Shown piece by piece: positions 19,421 through 28,128 of a stretch of 64,000 nt of DNA. This DNA is from Actinokineospora globicatena (GTDB lineage: Bacteria; Actinomycetota; Actinomycetes; Mycobacteriales; Pseudonocardiaceae), in the NCBI RefSeq assembly GCF_024171945.1, contig NZ_JAMTCR010000002.1:682001-746000 (forward strand), read 5' to 3'. The first letter of the stretch is position 1, and each line of letters opens with the position of its first letter. The notes under the pieces were generated by a model, which saw only the letters and a program-made list of their open reading frames with translations, had not been told where the DNA came from and did not search any database. The position numbers and the translations under genes are program-made.

Positions 19421-20545
19421 TTATGACCATGGGATGCCTCTGGAGGTGAGTAGGGCGGAGAGGAGGGGGCGGTGTTGGGTCCAGGTGCCGGATTTGTAGA
19501 CGGTGCGGGGGGTTGGGGTGAGGATGGCGATTTCGGTGAGGGAGCGGGTTGGGGTGCGGTGCATGTGGAGGATCACGTGGATGGCGGCGGTGAGTTGGGT
19601 GTGCAGGGCGGCTCGGTCGAGGCCGCCGAGGGCGGCTAGGGCTTCTAGGCGGGCGGGGAGTTCTTGGGGGGAGTTGGCGTGGACGGTGCCCGCGCCGCCG
19701 TCGTGGCCGGTGTTGAGGGTGGTGAGGAGGTCGATCACCTCGGGGCCGCGGACCTCGCCGACCACCACGCGGTCGGGGCGCATGCGGAGGGCTTGGCGGA
19801 TGAGGTCGCGCAGGGTGACCTCGCCCGCGCCCTCGATGTTGGGTGGGCGGGCCACGAGGCGGATGAACTGGGGGTGGTCGGGGTGGAGTTCGCCCGCGTC
19901 CTCGACGCAGATGACGCGTTCGTGGGCGGGAACGGCGCCGAGCATCGCGGCCAGGAGGGTCGACTTGCCCGCGCCGGTGCCGCCGGTGACGAGGAACGCG
20001 AGGCGGGCGGTGATGATCGCCGTGAGCAGCTCGTGGACCTCGGCGTCGAAGGTGCCGAGAGCCTGGAGGTCGGCCAAGCGGTGGTTGGCGGGCCGCAAGA
20101 CGCGCAGCGACAGGCAGGTGTGGTCGGCCACCGGCGGCAGGACAGCGTGCAACCGAACCTGACCGCCGGGTAGCCAACCGTCCACATAGGGCTGTGCGTC
20201 GTCCAAGCGCCGCCCCGCGGCCATGGCCAGCCGCTGCGCGAGCCTGCGGACGGTGGCCTCGTCGGGGAACCGGACCTCGGTCCGGCGCAGGCCCGCTGCC
20301 CCGTCGACCCAGACCTGGTCCGGCGCGGTGACCAGGACGTCGGTCGTGCCCACATCCCGCAGCAACGGCTCGAGCGGCCCGGCACCGACGAACTCCTGGC
20401 GCAGCAAGGTGAGCGCGGACAGCACGTCCCGGTCGCCGACCACCCCCACCTCGGCCCGCACCGCGTCCGCCACGACGGACGGGGACACCTCCACTCCCCC
20501 ACCCACCAACCGCCGCCGGACCCGTTCGATCAGGTCAGCGGACAC
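19421..20545 (-). CDS. tadA: Tad/CpaF-type secretion ATPase
   Basis: This 374-aa type II/IV secretion ATPase has Walker A GGTGAGKST (about residues 187-195), an Asp box (ICVEDAGELHP), Walker B-like MRPDRVVVGEVRGPE and the His-box-like GTVHANSP. It powers assembly of the Flp pilus from the cytoplasm. GTG 20545 gives the usual N-terminus (VSADLIERVRRRL) and overlaps the end of the CpaE-like gene by 11 bp. Confidence 0.92.
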   Translation of the reverse strand: MSADLIERVRRRLVGGGVEVSPSVVADAVRAEVGVVGDRDVLSALTLLRQEFVGAGPLEPLLRDVGTTDVLVTAPDQVWVDGAAGLRRTEVRFPDEATVRRLAQRLAMAAGRRLDDAQPYVDGWLPGGQVRLHAVLPPVADHTCLSLRVLRPANHRLADLQALGTFDAEVHELLTAIITARLAFLVTGGTGAGKSTLLAAMLGAVPAHERVICVEDAGELHPDHPQFIRLVARPPNIEGAGEVTLRDLIRQALRMRPDRVVVGEVRGPEVIDLLTTLNTGHDGGAGTVHANSPQELPARLEALAALGGLDRAALHTQLTAAIHVILHMHRTPTRSLTEIAILTPTPRTVYKSGTWTQHRPLLSALLTSRGIPWS

Positions 20546-21590
20546 GACTGGCCCCCAACGCGGCCAGGACTGCCTTACTGGCACGGGAGAGAGAGCCGCG
20601 CACCGGAAAGCTGCCCTCGTCGAGACGGGTCGGCAGCGCTCGGTCACGGCGGTAGGTGGTGAGCAGAGGTAGGTCTACCGCCTTGGCTATGTCCGGTGGG
20701 CGAAGGTGAGCCGGATCGCGAACAACCAACGATGGGTGGATACCTTGGGAGGCAAGGTAGGTCGCGAGTCGACGGGTCGCGGCGGTGGCACGGAGATCGG
20801 CAGGCACCACGACCACGGTGAGGTCGGCGCGGTCGAGCGCGGCCCGGGTCGTCTGATCCGGAGCACGCGGGAGGTCGCACACCACCGTCTCCCCGGCCCG
20901 CTTGCCCGCCTCCATGACGGCGACCACCGCGTCCGGCGACGGCCCCGCGCCCTCCCTAGCGCCCGAGAGCAACGTCAGCCGTGACTTGCCCTTAGTCCTA
21001 CCCGGCAACGAAGTGTGCAGACTGGACACCGGCACGCGACCGGTGCGCAGCCGGACATCCGGCCAGCGCAACCCGGGCTCGTCTTCGGCGCCGAGCAACA
21101 GGTCGAGACCGCCGCCCATCGGGTCGCAGTCGACCAGCAACGCGTTCGTCCCCGAGCGGACAGCCGTGAGCGCGACCGCCGTGGCGAACACCGAGGCACC
21201 CGCCCCGCCGCTGCCGCCGATGACCGCGAGCACCCGCCCCTCCGTGCCCGCGGGCGCCTCCGCGACATCGGCGAGAGCAGCGGCCAACCACGGTTCGTCG
21301 TCCGGCAGTGAGACGACCCGCTCGGCGCCCAGGCGCACCGCGTGTTCCCAACTGCTCGGCGGTGGTGGGCCCGCGACGACGAGCACGACGCCCTTGCGGC
21401 GGGGCAATCCCGCGTCCGCGCAGGCCGCGGCGGCAGGCTCGTCGAGCAGGACCAAGGGCGCGCTCGGCCACCTGGCGCGCACGTCGGGCACCCGATCAGC
21501 GCGGTCGGGCTCGGTGGCGGCCGCGGCGCACAGCCGCAGCACGTGCTCGAGAACGGTCTCGTCCCGCAGCCACGCGGTGGGTCGGTTCAT
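20535..21590 (-). CDS. CpaE-like / septum site-determining (Ssd) protein
   Basis: This 351-aa MinD/ParA-superfamily protein belongs to the helicase/secretion neighbourhood CpaE-like family (Rv3660c, Ssd). A receiver-like N-terminal half is followed by a deviant Walker A, IGGSGGAGASVFA, in which the two lysines of true ParA/MinD are absent, then VDCDPMGGGLDLLLG. It probably localises the Tad machine rather than acting as a strong ATPase. ATG 21590 follows AGGAGG at 4-5 nt. It is the first gene of the pilus operon. Confidence 0.87.
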   Translation of the reverse strand: MNRPTAWLRDETVLEHVLRLCAAAATEPDRADRVPDVRARWPSAPLVLLDEPAAAACADAGLPRRKGVVLVVAGPPPPSSWEHAVRLGAERVVSLPDDEPWLAAALADVAEAPAGTEGRVLAVIGGSGGAGASVFATAVALTAVRSGTNALLVDCDPMGGGLDLLLGAEDEPGLRWPDVRLRTGRVPVSSLHTSLPGRTKGKSRLTLLSGAREGAGPSPDAVVAVMEAGKRAGETVVCDLPRAPDQTTRAALDRADLTVVVVPADLRATAATRRLATYLASQGIHPSLVVRDPAHLRPPDIAKAVDLPLLTTYRRDRALPTRLDEGSFPVRGSLSRASKAVLAALGASRVR

Positions 21591-21774
21591 GGCTCCTCCT
21601 CGTCGTTCGCCGGTGCTGTGACCAGAATCTGGTGAAACTGGCAACGACGGGAAGAGGCCTGGTCAGGCTGTGGATGGCTGGCGGGGTTGTGGACAACTCG
21701 GGCACCGCGCAGCGGGTCAGGACAGCGGAGTGTCGGTCGCCTAGGGCAAGCTGGAGGGGGCTGCCTTGTCCCGG

Positions 21775-21872
21775 AAATGGGACGACCCCCGCCAGGGGGG
21801 AGGGGCGGGGGTCGTCAGCGGGTTCAGCCCCGGGGGGTCGGACTGAACCGGCCCGGCTCGAAAGCCGGGTAG
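21775..21872 (-). ncRNA. 6C RNA (B11-type small RNA)
   Basis: On the minus strand three hairpins follow each other. CCCGGCT/AGCCGGG has a TTCG loop (21852-21869). GGTTCAG/CTGAACC (21821-21849) has a loop containing CCCCCC. A 13-bp stem GACGACCCCCGCC (21781-21816) has the loop CCTCCCCCCT. Two stem-loops each showing at least six cytosines in the loop define the actinobacterial 6C RNA family. The M. tuberculosis member (B11) lies in the same place, between Rv3660c and Rv3661. ATACAGTAT just upstream (about 21870-21880) could be its -10 region. 5' and 3' ends are estimated. Confidence 0.82.
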
Positions 21873-22034
21873 CAATACTGTATCCCCTCCACGGCGTTCG
21901 ATGGCCACATACGGCAGAAGACACCCTGCCGAGTTCCGCAGAGACCTCGCGCACGACCGTCCACGTGCGCTTTCCACGGCATCGGCCGACATCGGGGCAA
22001 CGGTCCACCGGTGGGCGGCTCCTATGCTGAGCCG

Positions 22035-22865
22035 GTGAACGACTCCGTCGCGGCAGCGGCGCCCACGTCCGCGCCCGGTCGGGTGGCGGCCTTCTTCGAC
22101 CTCGACAAGACGGTGATCGCCAAGTCCAGCGCGCTGGCGTTCAGCAGGCCGTTCTTCCAGGGCGGGTTGATCAACCGGCGCGGGGTGCTCAAGAGCGCCT
22201 ACGCGCAGTTCGTGTTCGCCTCGTCCGGCGCCGACGCCGACCAGGTGGAGCGGATGCGCGCGCACCTGACGGCGTTGTGCGAGGGCTGGGACGTCGAGCA
22301 GGTGCGGTCCATCGTGGAGGAGACGCTGCACGACATCGTCGACCCGTTGGTGTACGCCGAGGCCGCGGAACTGGTGGCCTCGCACAAGGCGGACGGGCAC
22401 GACGTGGTGGTGGTGTCGGCCTCCGGCGAGGAGATCGTCGCCCCCATCGCGGCGATGATCGGGGCGACGCACAGCGTGGGCACCCGGATGGTCGCCGTGG
22501 ACGGCCGCTACACCGGGGAGATCGACTTCTACTGCTACGGCCCGAACAAGGCGACCGCGATCCGGGAACTGGCAGCGGAGCTCGGCTACGACCTCGCGGC
22601 CAGCCACGCCTACTCCGATTCGAGCACCGACCTGCCGATGCTCGAGGCGGTGGGCAAGCCGTCGGTGGTCAACCCGGACCGCGGGCTGCGCAAGCTGGCG
22701 GTCGAGCGGGACTGGCCGGTGCTGACGTTCACCAAGCCGGTGTCGCTGCGGTCGCGGTTCCACGCGCCGTCGGGGACGGCCGTCGCGGTGACCGCGATCG
22801 GGCTCGGCGCGGTCGCCACCGCGGGTGCCGCCTGGTACGGACTGCACCGCCGTCGAAGGAGATGA
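22035..22865 (+). CDS. HAD-superfamily (subfamily IB) phosphatase
   Basis: This 276-aa protein has the HAD nucleophile motif FFDLDKTVIAKSS (about residues 19-31), a central helical cap, VVVSASGEEIVAP (motif II) and AYSDSSTDLPML (motif IV). A C-terminal hydrophobic segment near residues 250-265 could tether it to the membrane. It resembles SerB-like IB hydrolases and matches Rv3661 in position. The substrate is unknown. GTG 22035 is preferred over an earlier GTG at 22011; neither has a strong ribosome binding site. Confidence 0.87.
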   Translation: MNDSVAAAAPTSAPGRVAAFFDLDKTVIAKSSALAFSRPFFQGGLINRRGVLKSAYAQFVFASSGADADQVERMRAHLTALCEGWDVEQVRSIVEETLHDIVDPLVYAEAAELVASHKADGHDVVVVSASGEEIVAPIAAMIGATHSVGTRMVAVDGRYTGEIDFYCYGPNKATAIRELAAELGYDLAASHAYSDSSTDLPMLEAVGKPSVVNPDRGLRKLAVERDWPVLTFTKPVSLRSRFHAPSGTAVAVTAIGLGAVATAGAAWYGLHRRRRR

Positions 22866-23306
22866 CCGGATCCCGCCCGGTACAAGGGATCTCCACCGGG
22901 GCAGGCGAGGCAGCCTACGCTCACGGGCAGTCGCGGTCGACGCTTTCGCAGACCTTGACCGGTGCACACGAAAGTGCCCTTGAAGTGACCTTCGCCACTG
23001 GGTAGAAAGGTGGTGCGGACCCCGAGTCGGCCAGGGACGGAGCGAAGAGAAGCTCCGATCCACCCCGAGCGGGCTCCGTGCGCGATCACCGGAGCACCCA
23101 CGCGCAGCACGCCGCGGGAGGCATGTCGTCAAGGGACTGCGTACCGGGACGCCGGACGCCGAGGCCAGGTAGGTACGACTTCAGTTGCACGCTTGGTAAC
23201 CCGAGTGATTCGCGCCGCGACTTTGGGCGGTCCCGCTCTCCGGAGCGGGACCGCCCAAATCGTTTCCCCGCGTTGACCACCGCTCCCGGCACTGGGTAAC
23301 TTCACC
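22866..23306. other. Long intergenic region between HAD phosphatase and NagZ genes
   Basis: About 440 bp with no plausible gene. It holds TTGAAG-17 nt-TAGAAA at about 22980-23008, which could be a weak plus-strand promoter, and a strong terminator hairpin near its right end (annotated separately). Confidence 0.45.
23222..23259 (+). terminator. Perfect 17-bp terminator hairpin
   Basis: TTTGGGCGGTCCCGCTC pairs with GAGCGGGACCGCCCAAA around a TCCG loop. TCGTTTCC follows on plus, and A/T pairs close both ends, so it could end transcription in either direction. It lies 357 bp past the HAD gene and 48 bp before the NagZ start. Confidence 0.7.
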
Positions 23307-25211
23307 GTGATGCCCCCGTTTGTGGTGAAGAACTCACAGCATGGGAGACCGCAGTTGTCCACTCGCGCCCTCCGCTGGTCGCTCACCGCCGTGGTCGCCG
23401 CGTGTGCCTGTGCCGCAGCCGTGGTCATGTCCCCGCTGGTCGTCGCCCCCGGGAGCGCCCCGGAGGACGGTGCGCGGACCAAGCCGGGGCCGCCGCTGAG
23501 CCAGGATGCGGTCATGCACGCCTGGATCGATGCCCGGTTGCGCCGGATGCCGCTCGAGCAGCGGGTGGGTCAGCTGTTCGTGGTGTCCGTCTGGGGCAAG
23601 TCGGCGGCCGAGGCCCATCCCACCAACCGGGAGCGCTACGGCGTGGACACCCCCGCCGAGGTGGTCAGGCGCTACCAGGTCGGCGGGGTCATCTACTTCA
23701 ACAACTCCGGTACCGACAACGTCGACAGTCCCGCCCAGCTCGCGGCGTTCTCCAACGGCCTGCAGCGGGCCGTGCTCAACTCGGCTCCCAACCTGCCGCT
23801 GGTCATCGCTATCGACCAGGAGGGCGGGAACGTCACTAGAGTCCCCGCGCCTGCTACCGAGTACCCCAGCGCGATGGCGCTAGGAGCTGGCCGTAGTGCT
23901 GCCGACGCGCGGACGCTGGCCAGCGTTAACGGCAACGAGCTGCGGGCGATGGGCATCAACCAGAACTTCGCCCCGGTCGCGGATGTGAACTCCAACCCGC
24001 GCAACCCGGTGATCGGTGCCCGCGCCTTCTCCGCGCGCCCGGACCTGACCTCGGACATGGTGACCGCCGAGGTGCGCGGCTACCAGTCCAGCGGCAAGCC
24101 GACCGACACCGTGTCGGCGTCGGCCAAGCACTTCCCCGGGCACGGCGACGCCGCGACGGACAGCCACACCGGCCTACCCGCCATCACCAGGACCGCCGAG
24201 GAGTGGCGGGCAGTGGACCTGCCGCCGTTCCGAGCCGCGGTCGAGGCCGGGGTGGACTCGATCATGACGGCGCACATCCAGTTCCCGAGCCTCGACCCGT
24301 CCGGGGTACCCGCCACGGTGTCGCGGCCGATCATCACCGGGTTGCTGCGGCAGGAGTTGGGCTTCACGGGCGTCGTCGTCACGGACTCGCTGGCCATGCA
24401 GGGCGTGCGGGAGATGTTCGGGGACGCCGAGATCCCGGTCTTGGCGCTAGAGGCCGGTGTCGACCAGTTGCTCATGCCGCCCGACCTCGCGTTGGCGCAA
24501 GAGTCGGTGCTTAACGCGGTCCGTTCAGGCAGGCTCACCGAGAGCCGGATCAATGAGAGCGTGCGGCGGATCCTTGCGCTGAAGTGGAAGCGTGGGATCT
24601 TGACCCAACCGCTGGTGGATGAACGCACAGTCGGTCGGCTGGTCGGGGCGCCGGAGCACAAGGCGGCGGTCCAGCGGTTGACCGACCGCACCACCACCGT
24701 GCTGGCGACCGACGGGACGCTGCCGCTGCGCACGACGCCCGGCCGGGTCCTGGTGACCGGGGTGGGCGACACGGGGAACCCCGACAACTCCCCCAACACC
24801 CTCGCCGCCGCGATCGCCGTGCGGGGCTCGACGGCGAACGCCCTCCCGACGGGCACGCGACCGTCGGTTGCGACCATCGGCCGCGCGGTAGCCGCTGCCA
24901 AGGGCGTCGACCTCGTAGTGGTGCTGACCAACAACCTCGCCGGTAACGTCGAGCAGCGCTCGCTCGTGGCAGGGCTAGTGGACGCAGGTGTACCTGTCGT
25001 CGCCGTCGCCACCCAGGTGCCCTATGACGCGGGGTTCGCCAGCGCTCCGAACTGGGTCGCGACCTACTCGTGGCGGGCGGTCTCCCTGGAGTCTCTTACC
25101 CGGGTGCTCTTCGGCGAGGCCTCCCCGCGCGGGAAGCTGCCGGTCGACGTGTACCTGGGCAATGACCCGGCGCTGCCGCTGTACCCCTATGACCACGGCC
25201 TGACCTGGTAG
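23307..25211 (+). CDS. nagZ: Secreted beta-N-acetylhexosaminidase, GH3 NagZ-type
   Basis: This protein of about 634 aa removes GlcNAc from cell-wall fragments. A signal peptide or anchor (ALRWSLTAVVAACACAAAVV) shows it acts outside the membrane, as in B. subtilis rather than E. coli. The Asp-His catalytic acid/base dyad motif KHFPGHG....DSHTGLP is at about residues 273-288 and the nucleophile Asp lies in VVVTDSLAM (about 358). A C-terminal domain of about 200 aa matches the two-domain Firmicute type. The start is uncertain: GTG 23307, ATG 23310 or TTG 23355, the last with GGGAG at good spacing. It heads a muropeptide-rescue cluster. Confidence 0.9.
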   Translation: MMPPFVVKNSQHGRPQLSTRALRWSLTAVVAACACAAAVVMSPLVVAPGSAPEDGARTKPGPPLSQDAVMHAWIDARLRRMPLEQRVGQLFVVSVWGKSAAEAHPTNRERYGVDTPAEVVRRYQVGGVIYFNNSGTDNVDSPAQLAAFSNGLQRAVLNSAPNLPLVIAIDQEGGNVTRVPAPATEYPSAMALGAGRSAADARTLASVNGNELRAMGINQNFAPVADVNSNPRNPVIGARAFSARPDLTSDMVTAEVRGYQSSGKPTDTVSASAKHFPGHGDAATDSHTGLPAITRTAEEWRAVDLPPFRAAVEAGVDSIMTAHIQFPSLDPSGVPATVSRPIITGLLRQELGFTGVVVTDSLAMQGVREMFGDAEIPVLALEAGVDQLLMPPDLALAQESVLNAVRSGRLTESRINESVRRILALKWKRGILTQPLVDERTVGRLVGAPEHKAAVQRLTDRTTTVLATDGTLPLRTTPGRVLVTGVGDTGNPDNSPNTLAAAIAVRGSTANALPTGTRPSVATIGRAVAAAKGVDLVVVLTNNLAGNVEQRSLVAGLVDAGVPVVAVATQVPYDAGFASAPNWVATYSWRAVSLESLTRVLFGEASPRGKLPVDVYLGNDPALPLYPYDHGLTW

Positions 25212-25326
25212 CCGCCGACCGGCTGCGCGACCCAGTGCGATCGCCCCTGGCGTGGGCATCCTCTTGTTCGACATCGTCGACGCGGGCAAGCGCTTGCGGG
25301 AGTGGGTCCCGGTGTATCCGTGAAAG

Positions 25327-27000
25327 GTGGGGGCGGTGCTCGTACAACTCGGAGCGGCGGTAGCGGTCGTGGCTGTCACAGCGGTAGCGCCAGCGGGCAG
25401 GTTCGACCAACCGATGTCCGGCTTCGCACCACCGACAACGGTGCTCCGCGAAGGTAGCCCTCAGGCCGCCGGTCTTGATCCGGCTCCGATAGCGGCAGCC
25501 AACGCCACCATCGCGAACAGCCCGCTCTTCCCCGGCGCCGTGACGCTGCTCGTCCACGACGGGGTCATCGTCGATCGGACCGCGACCGGTAAGGCTGTGC
25601 GTTACGCGGACGCCACCAACGAGCTCCCCGCCGACCAACAGGTGCCGATGCGGGTCGACACCATCTTCGACGTCGCGTCGGTGACCAAGCTGTTCACCTC
25701 CATCGCCGTGCTCGGCCTGGTCGACGACGGGAAGGTGGACATCAACCGGCCCGTGGCGACCTACCTGCCGGAGTTCGGGGTCAACGGCAAGGCCACCATC
25801 ACCGTCAAGCAGCTGTTGACGCACACCTCGGGTCTGGAGCCGTTCATCCTGCTCTGGCGGGACTACCCGGATAAGGCCTCGCGGATCAAGGCCGTCATGG
25901 ACCACGCGCCGTCAGCGCCACCGGGCAGCGTCTACACCTACTCCGACCTCAACCTCATCACCCTCGGCGTCCTGGTGGAGCGCCTACGCGGGGAGCCGTT
26001 GGACGTCGTTGTCGCTAAGAGGATCACCAAGCCGTTGGGGCTAACCGACACCGGCTACAACCCTCCGACCAGCAAGCGAGACAGGATCGCCGCGACCGAG
26101 TACCAAACGGCACCGGCACGCGGGATGGTCCGAGGCGAGGTCCACGACGAGAACACCTGGTCGCTCGGCGGCGTAGCCGGGCACGCCGGGATCTTCTCGA
26201 CCGCGCGAGACCTCGCCGTCCTAGGGCAGACGATCCTCAACGGCGGTACCTACCGAGGGAAGCGCATCCTGCGGGAGGCCACCGTCCGGGAGATGTTGAC
26301 CAACCACAACGCCGCCTACCCCGGTAACGCCCACGGCCTCGGCTTCGAGCTGGACCAGCGCTGGTACATGGGCGGCCTCTCCGGCCCCCGGACCGCCGGG
26401 CACACCGGGTTCACCGGTACCTCGCTCGTGCTCGACCCGGCGTCGCGGTCCATCGCGATCCTGCTGACCAACCGCGTCCACCCCGTGCGCACCAACGGTT
26501 CGATCAACTCCGCGCGGGAGGCGCTGGCGACCGGCCTGTCCAGAGCGCTCGCGGTACGACCGCGCCAGGGTCCAACGGCCTGGTACACCGCGACCGGCGG
26601 CGCGACGCTCCTCACTCCCCCGCTGCGGGCGACCGGCCCTGTCACGGTGAGCTTCGCCGCATTCGTCGACACGGACGCGGGCGACAGCCTCGTGGTCGAA
26701 GTGGACGACGGCGGGACCTGGCGCCCGCTGCCACTGCGGGTCTCCGGACCGGGCGCGCCAGAGGGGGAAGTCACCGCTTTGTCCGGTTCTGGGCACCGCA
26801 GTTGGTGGACAGTCCACGCGATTGCGCCGGTCGGAACGCAGATCACCGTTCGCTGGCGGTTTGTCACAGACAGTCGCTACAGCGGGCGAGGGGTGACACT
26901 TGATCGAATCACCGTCACCGACGGTAGCCGAATCCTGCTCAACGGTGAGAAACAACCCCACTTGATACGCCCGCTCGGGTGGGAGCCCAAAACTCGTTGA
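25327..27000 (+). CDS. Secreted serine beta-lactamase-family hydrolase, AmiE-like
   Basis: This 557-aa protein has an N-terminal signal peptide and a class C beta-lactamase/PBP fold. SVTK is the catalytic SxxK (about residues 118-121), YSDLN is the YxN motif (about 204) and HTG (in GHTGFTG) is the KTG equivalent. A C-terminal beta-rich domain of about 140 aa follows. The neighbours (NagZ, MurR, MurQ) mirror the B. subtilis set in which the beta-lactamase-like AmiE (YbbE) removes the peptide from MurNAc. That role is inferred here; an esterase is the alternative. GTG 25336 is a possible start with AAAGG upstream. Confidence 0.85.
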   Translation: MGAVLVQLGAAVAVVAVTAVAPAGRFDQPMSGFAPPTTVLREGSPQAAGLDPAPIAAANATIANSPLFPGAVTLLVHDGVIVDRTATGKAVRYADATNELPADQQVPMRVDTIFDVASVTKLFTSIAVLGLVDDGKVDINRPVATYLPEFGVNGKATITVKQLLTHTSGLEPFILLWRDYPDKASRIKAVMDHAPSAPPGSVYTYSDLNLITLGVLVERLRGEPLDVVVAKRITKPLGLTDTGYNPPTSKRDRIAATEYQTAPARGMVRGEVHDENTWSLGGVAGHAGIFSTARDLAVLGQTILNGGTYRGKRILREATVREMLTNHNAAYPGNAHGLGFELDQRWYMGGLSGPRTAGHTGFTGTSLVLDPASRSIAILLTNRVHPVRTNGSINSAREALATGLSRALAVRPRQGPTAWYTATGGATLLTPPLRATGPVTVSFAAFVDTDAGDSLVVEVDDGGTWRPLPLRVSGPGAPEGEVTALSGSGHRSWWTVHAIAPVGTQITVRWRFVTDSRYSGRGVTLDRITVTDGSRILLNGEKQPHLIRPLGWEPKTR

Positions 27001-27152
27001 CCTTCGGACGCTAACAATCCGCGTTCGTCCAGCGATGCGGTGGGCAAGCCCCAACCAGGGGCGACGACCGGTACGGACACATTTGGGTAGCGTTGCCGCC
27101 AGATGTCATGCACCGTCTTGTACTGCCCTGTAACTGTTAGTAAGTTTCCCAC

Positions 27153-28085
27153 GTGAGTGCGAGTCAAATGACAGCAGAACACAGCGAGTCAAGCCCGTTG
27201 GTCCGCATTCGCTCGCTCCTGCCCGGCCTGGCCCGTGCGGAGCAGCGGGTGGCCAAGGTCGTGCTCGACAGCCCGTCCACCGTCGCCAGGCGCAGCATCA
27301 CCGAGGTCGCCGAGGCCGCGGGCACCAGTGAGACCACCGTGACCCGGTTCTGCAAGGCGATCGGCGTCGGGGGCTACCCCGAGCTGCGGATCGCGCTTGC
27401 CGCCGACACGGCTCGCACCGAGGCCCGTGCCGACCGGGACCTCGGGGGTGAGATCGCCCCAGAGGACGACCTGAAGACCGTCGTCGGCAAGGTCACCTTC
27501 GCCGACGCGCGCGCCGTCGAGGAGACCGCCGAGCAACTCGACATCGAGGTGCTCGCCAAGGTGGTCGACGCGGTGGCCACGGCGGGCCGAGTCGACGTCT
27601 ACGGCGTGGGGGCCAGCGCGTTCGTCGCGGCCGACCTGCAGCAGAAGCTGCACCGGATCGGTCGGGTGAGCTTCGCCTGGAACGACACGCACATCATGTT
27701 GACCTCGGCGGCGGTCCTCGGTCCCGGTGATGTCGCGGTCGCGATCTCGCACACCGGCGCCACCGTCGACACCGTCGAGGCGTTGCGGACGGCCCGCGAG
27801 CACGGCGCGACCACGGTCGCGCTGACGAACTACCCGACCTCCCCGATCGCCGAGGTGGCCGACCTCGTGCTGACCACGGCCGCGCGGGAGACCACCTTCC
27901 GCTCGGGGGCGACCGCGAGCCGCATCGCGCAGCTCACCGTGGTCGACTGCCTGTTCATCGGTGTCGCGCAGCAGCACCTGGACCAGTCCATCAAGGCACT
28001 GGACTCGACCAGGGACGCCGTCGGCACGCACCGGCTGGAGACGAGGCACGACGGGCGGCGCAAGCCGCGGGAGAACGGGAAATGA
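27153..28085 (+). CDS. murR: RpiR/MurR-family transcriptional regulator
   Basis: This 310-aa regulator has an N-terminal RpiR helix-turn-helix (SITEVAEAAGTSETTVTRFCKAIG, about residues 45-68) and a C-terminal SIS sugar-phosphate-binding domain (VYGVGASAFVAADLQQKLHRIG ... AISHTGATVDTVEAL). With murQ 43 bp downstream it probably senses MurNAc-6-phosphate and controls this cluster, as MurR does elsewhere. It starts with GTG and has no clear ribosome binding site, so it may be leaderless. Confidence 0.86.
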   Translation: MSASQMTAEHSESSPLVRIRSLLPGLARAEQRVAKVVLDSPSTVARRSITEVAEAAGTSETTVTRFCKAIGVGGYPELRIALAADTARTEARADRDLGGEIAPEDDLKTVVGKVTFADARAVEETAEQLDIEVLAKVVDAVATAGRVDVYGVGASAFVAADLQQKLHRIGRVSFAWNDTHIMLTSAAVLGPGDVAVAISHTGATVDTVEALRTAREHGATTVALTNYPTSPIAEVADLVLTTAARETTFRSGATASRIAQLTVVDCLFIGVAQQHLDQSIKALDSTRDAVGTHRLETRHDGRRKPRENGK

Positions 28086-28128
28086 GACCGGGTGCGCGGG
28101 CCAACCGCGCCGGGGAGGGGGAACTCGG

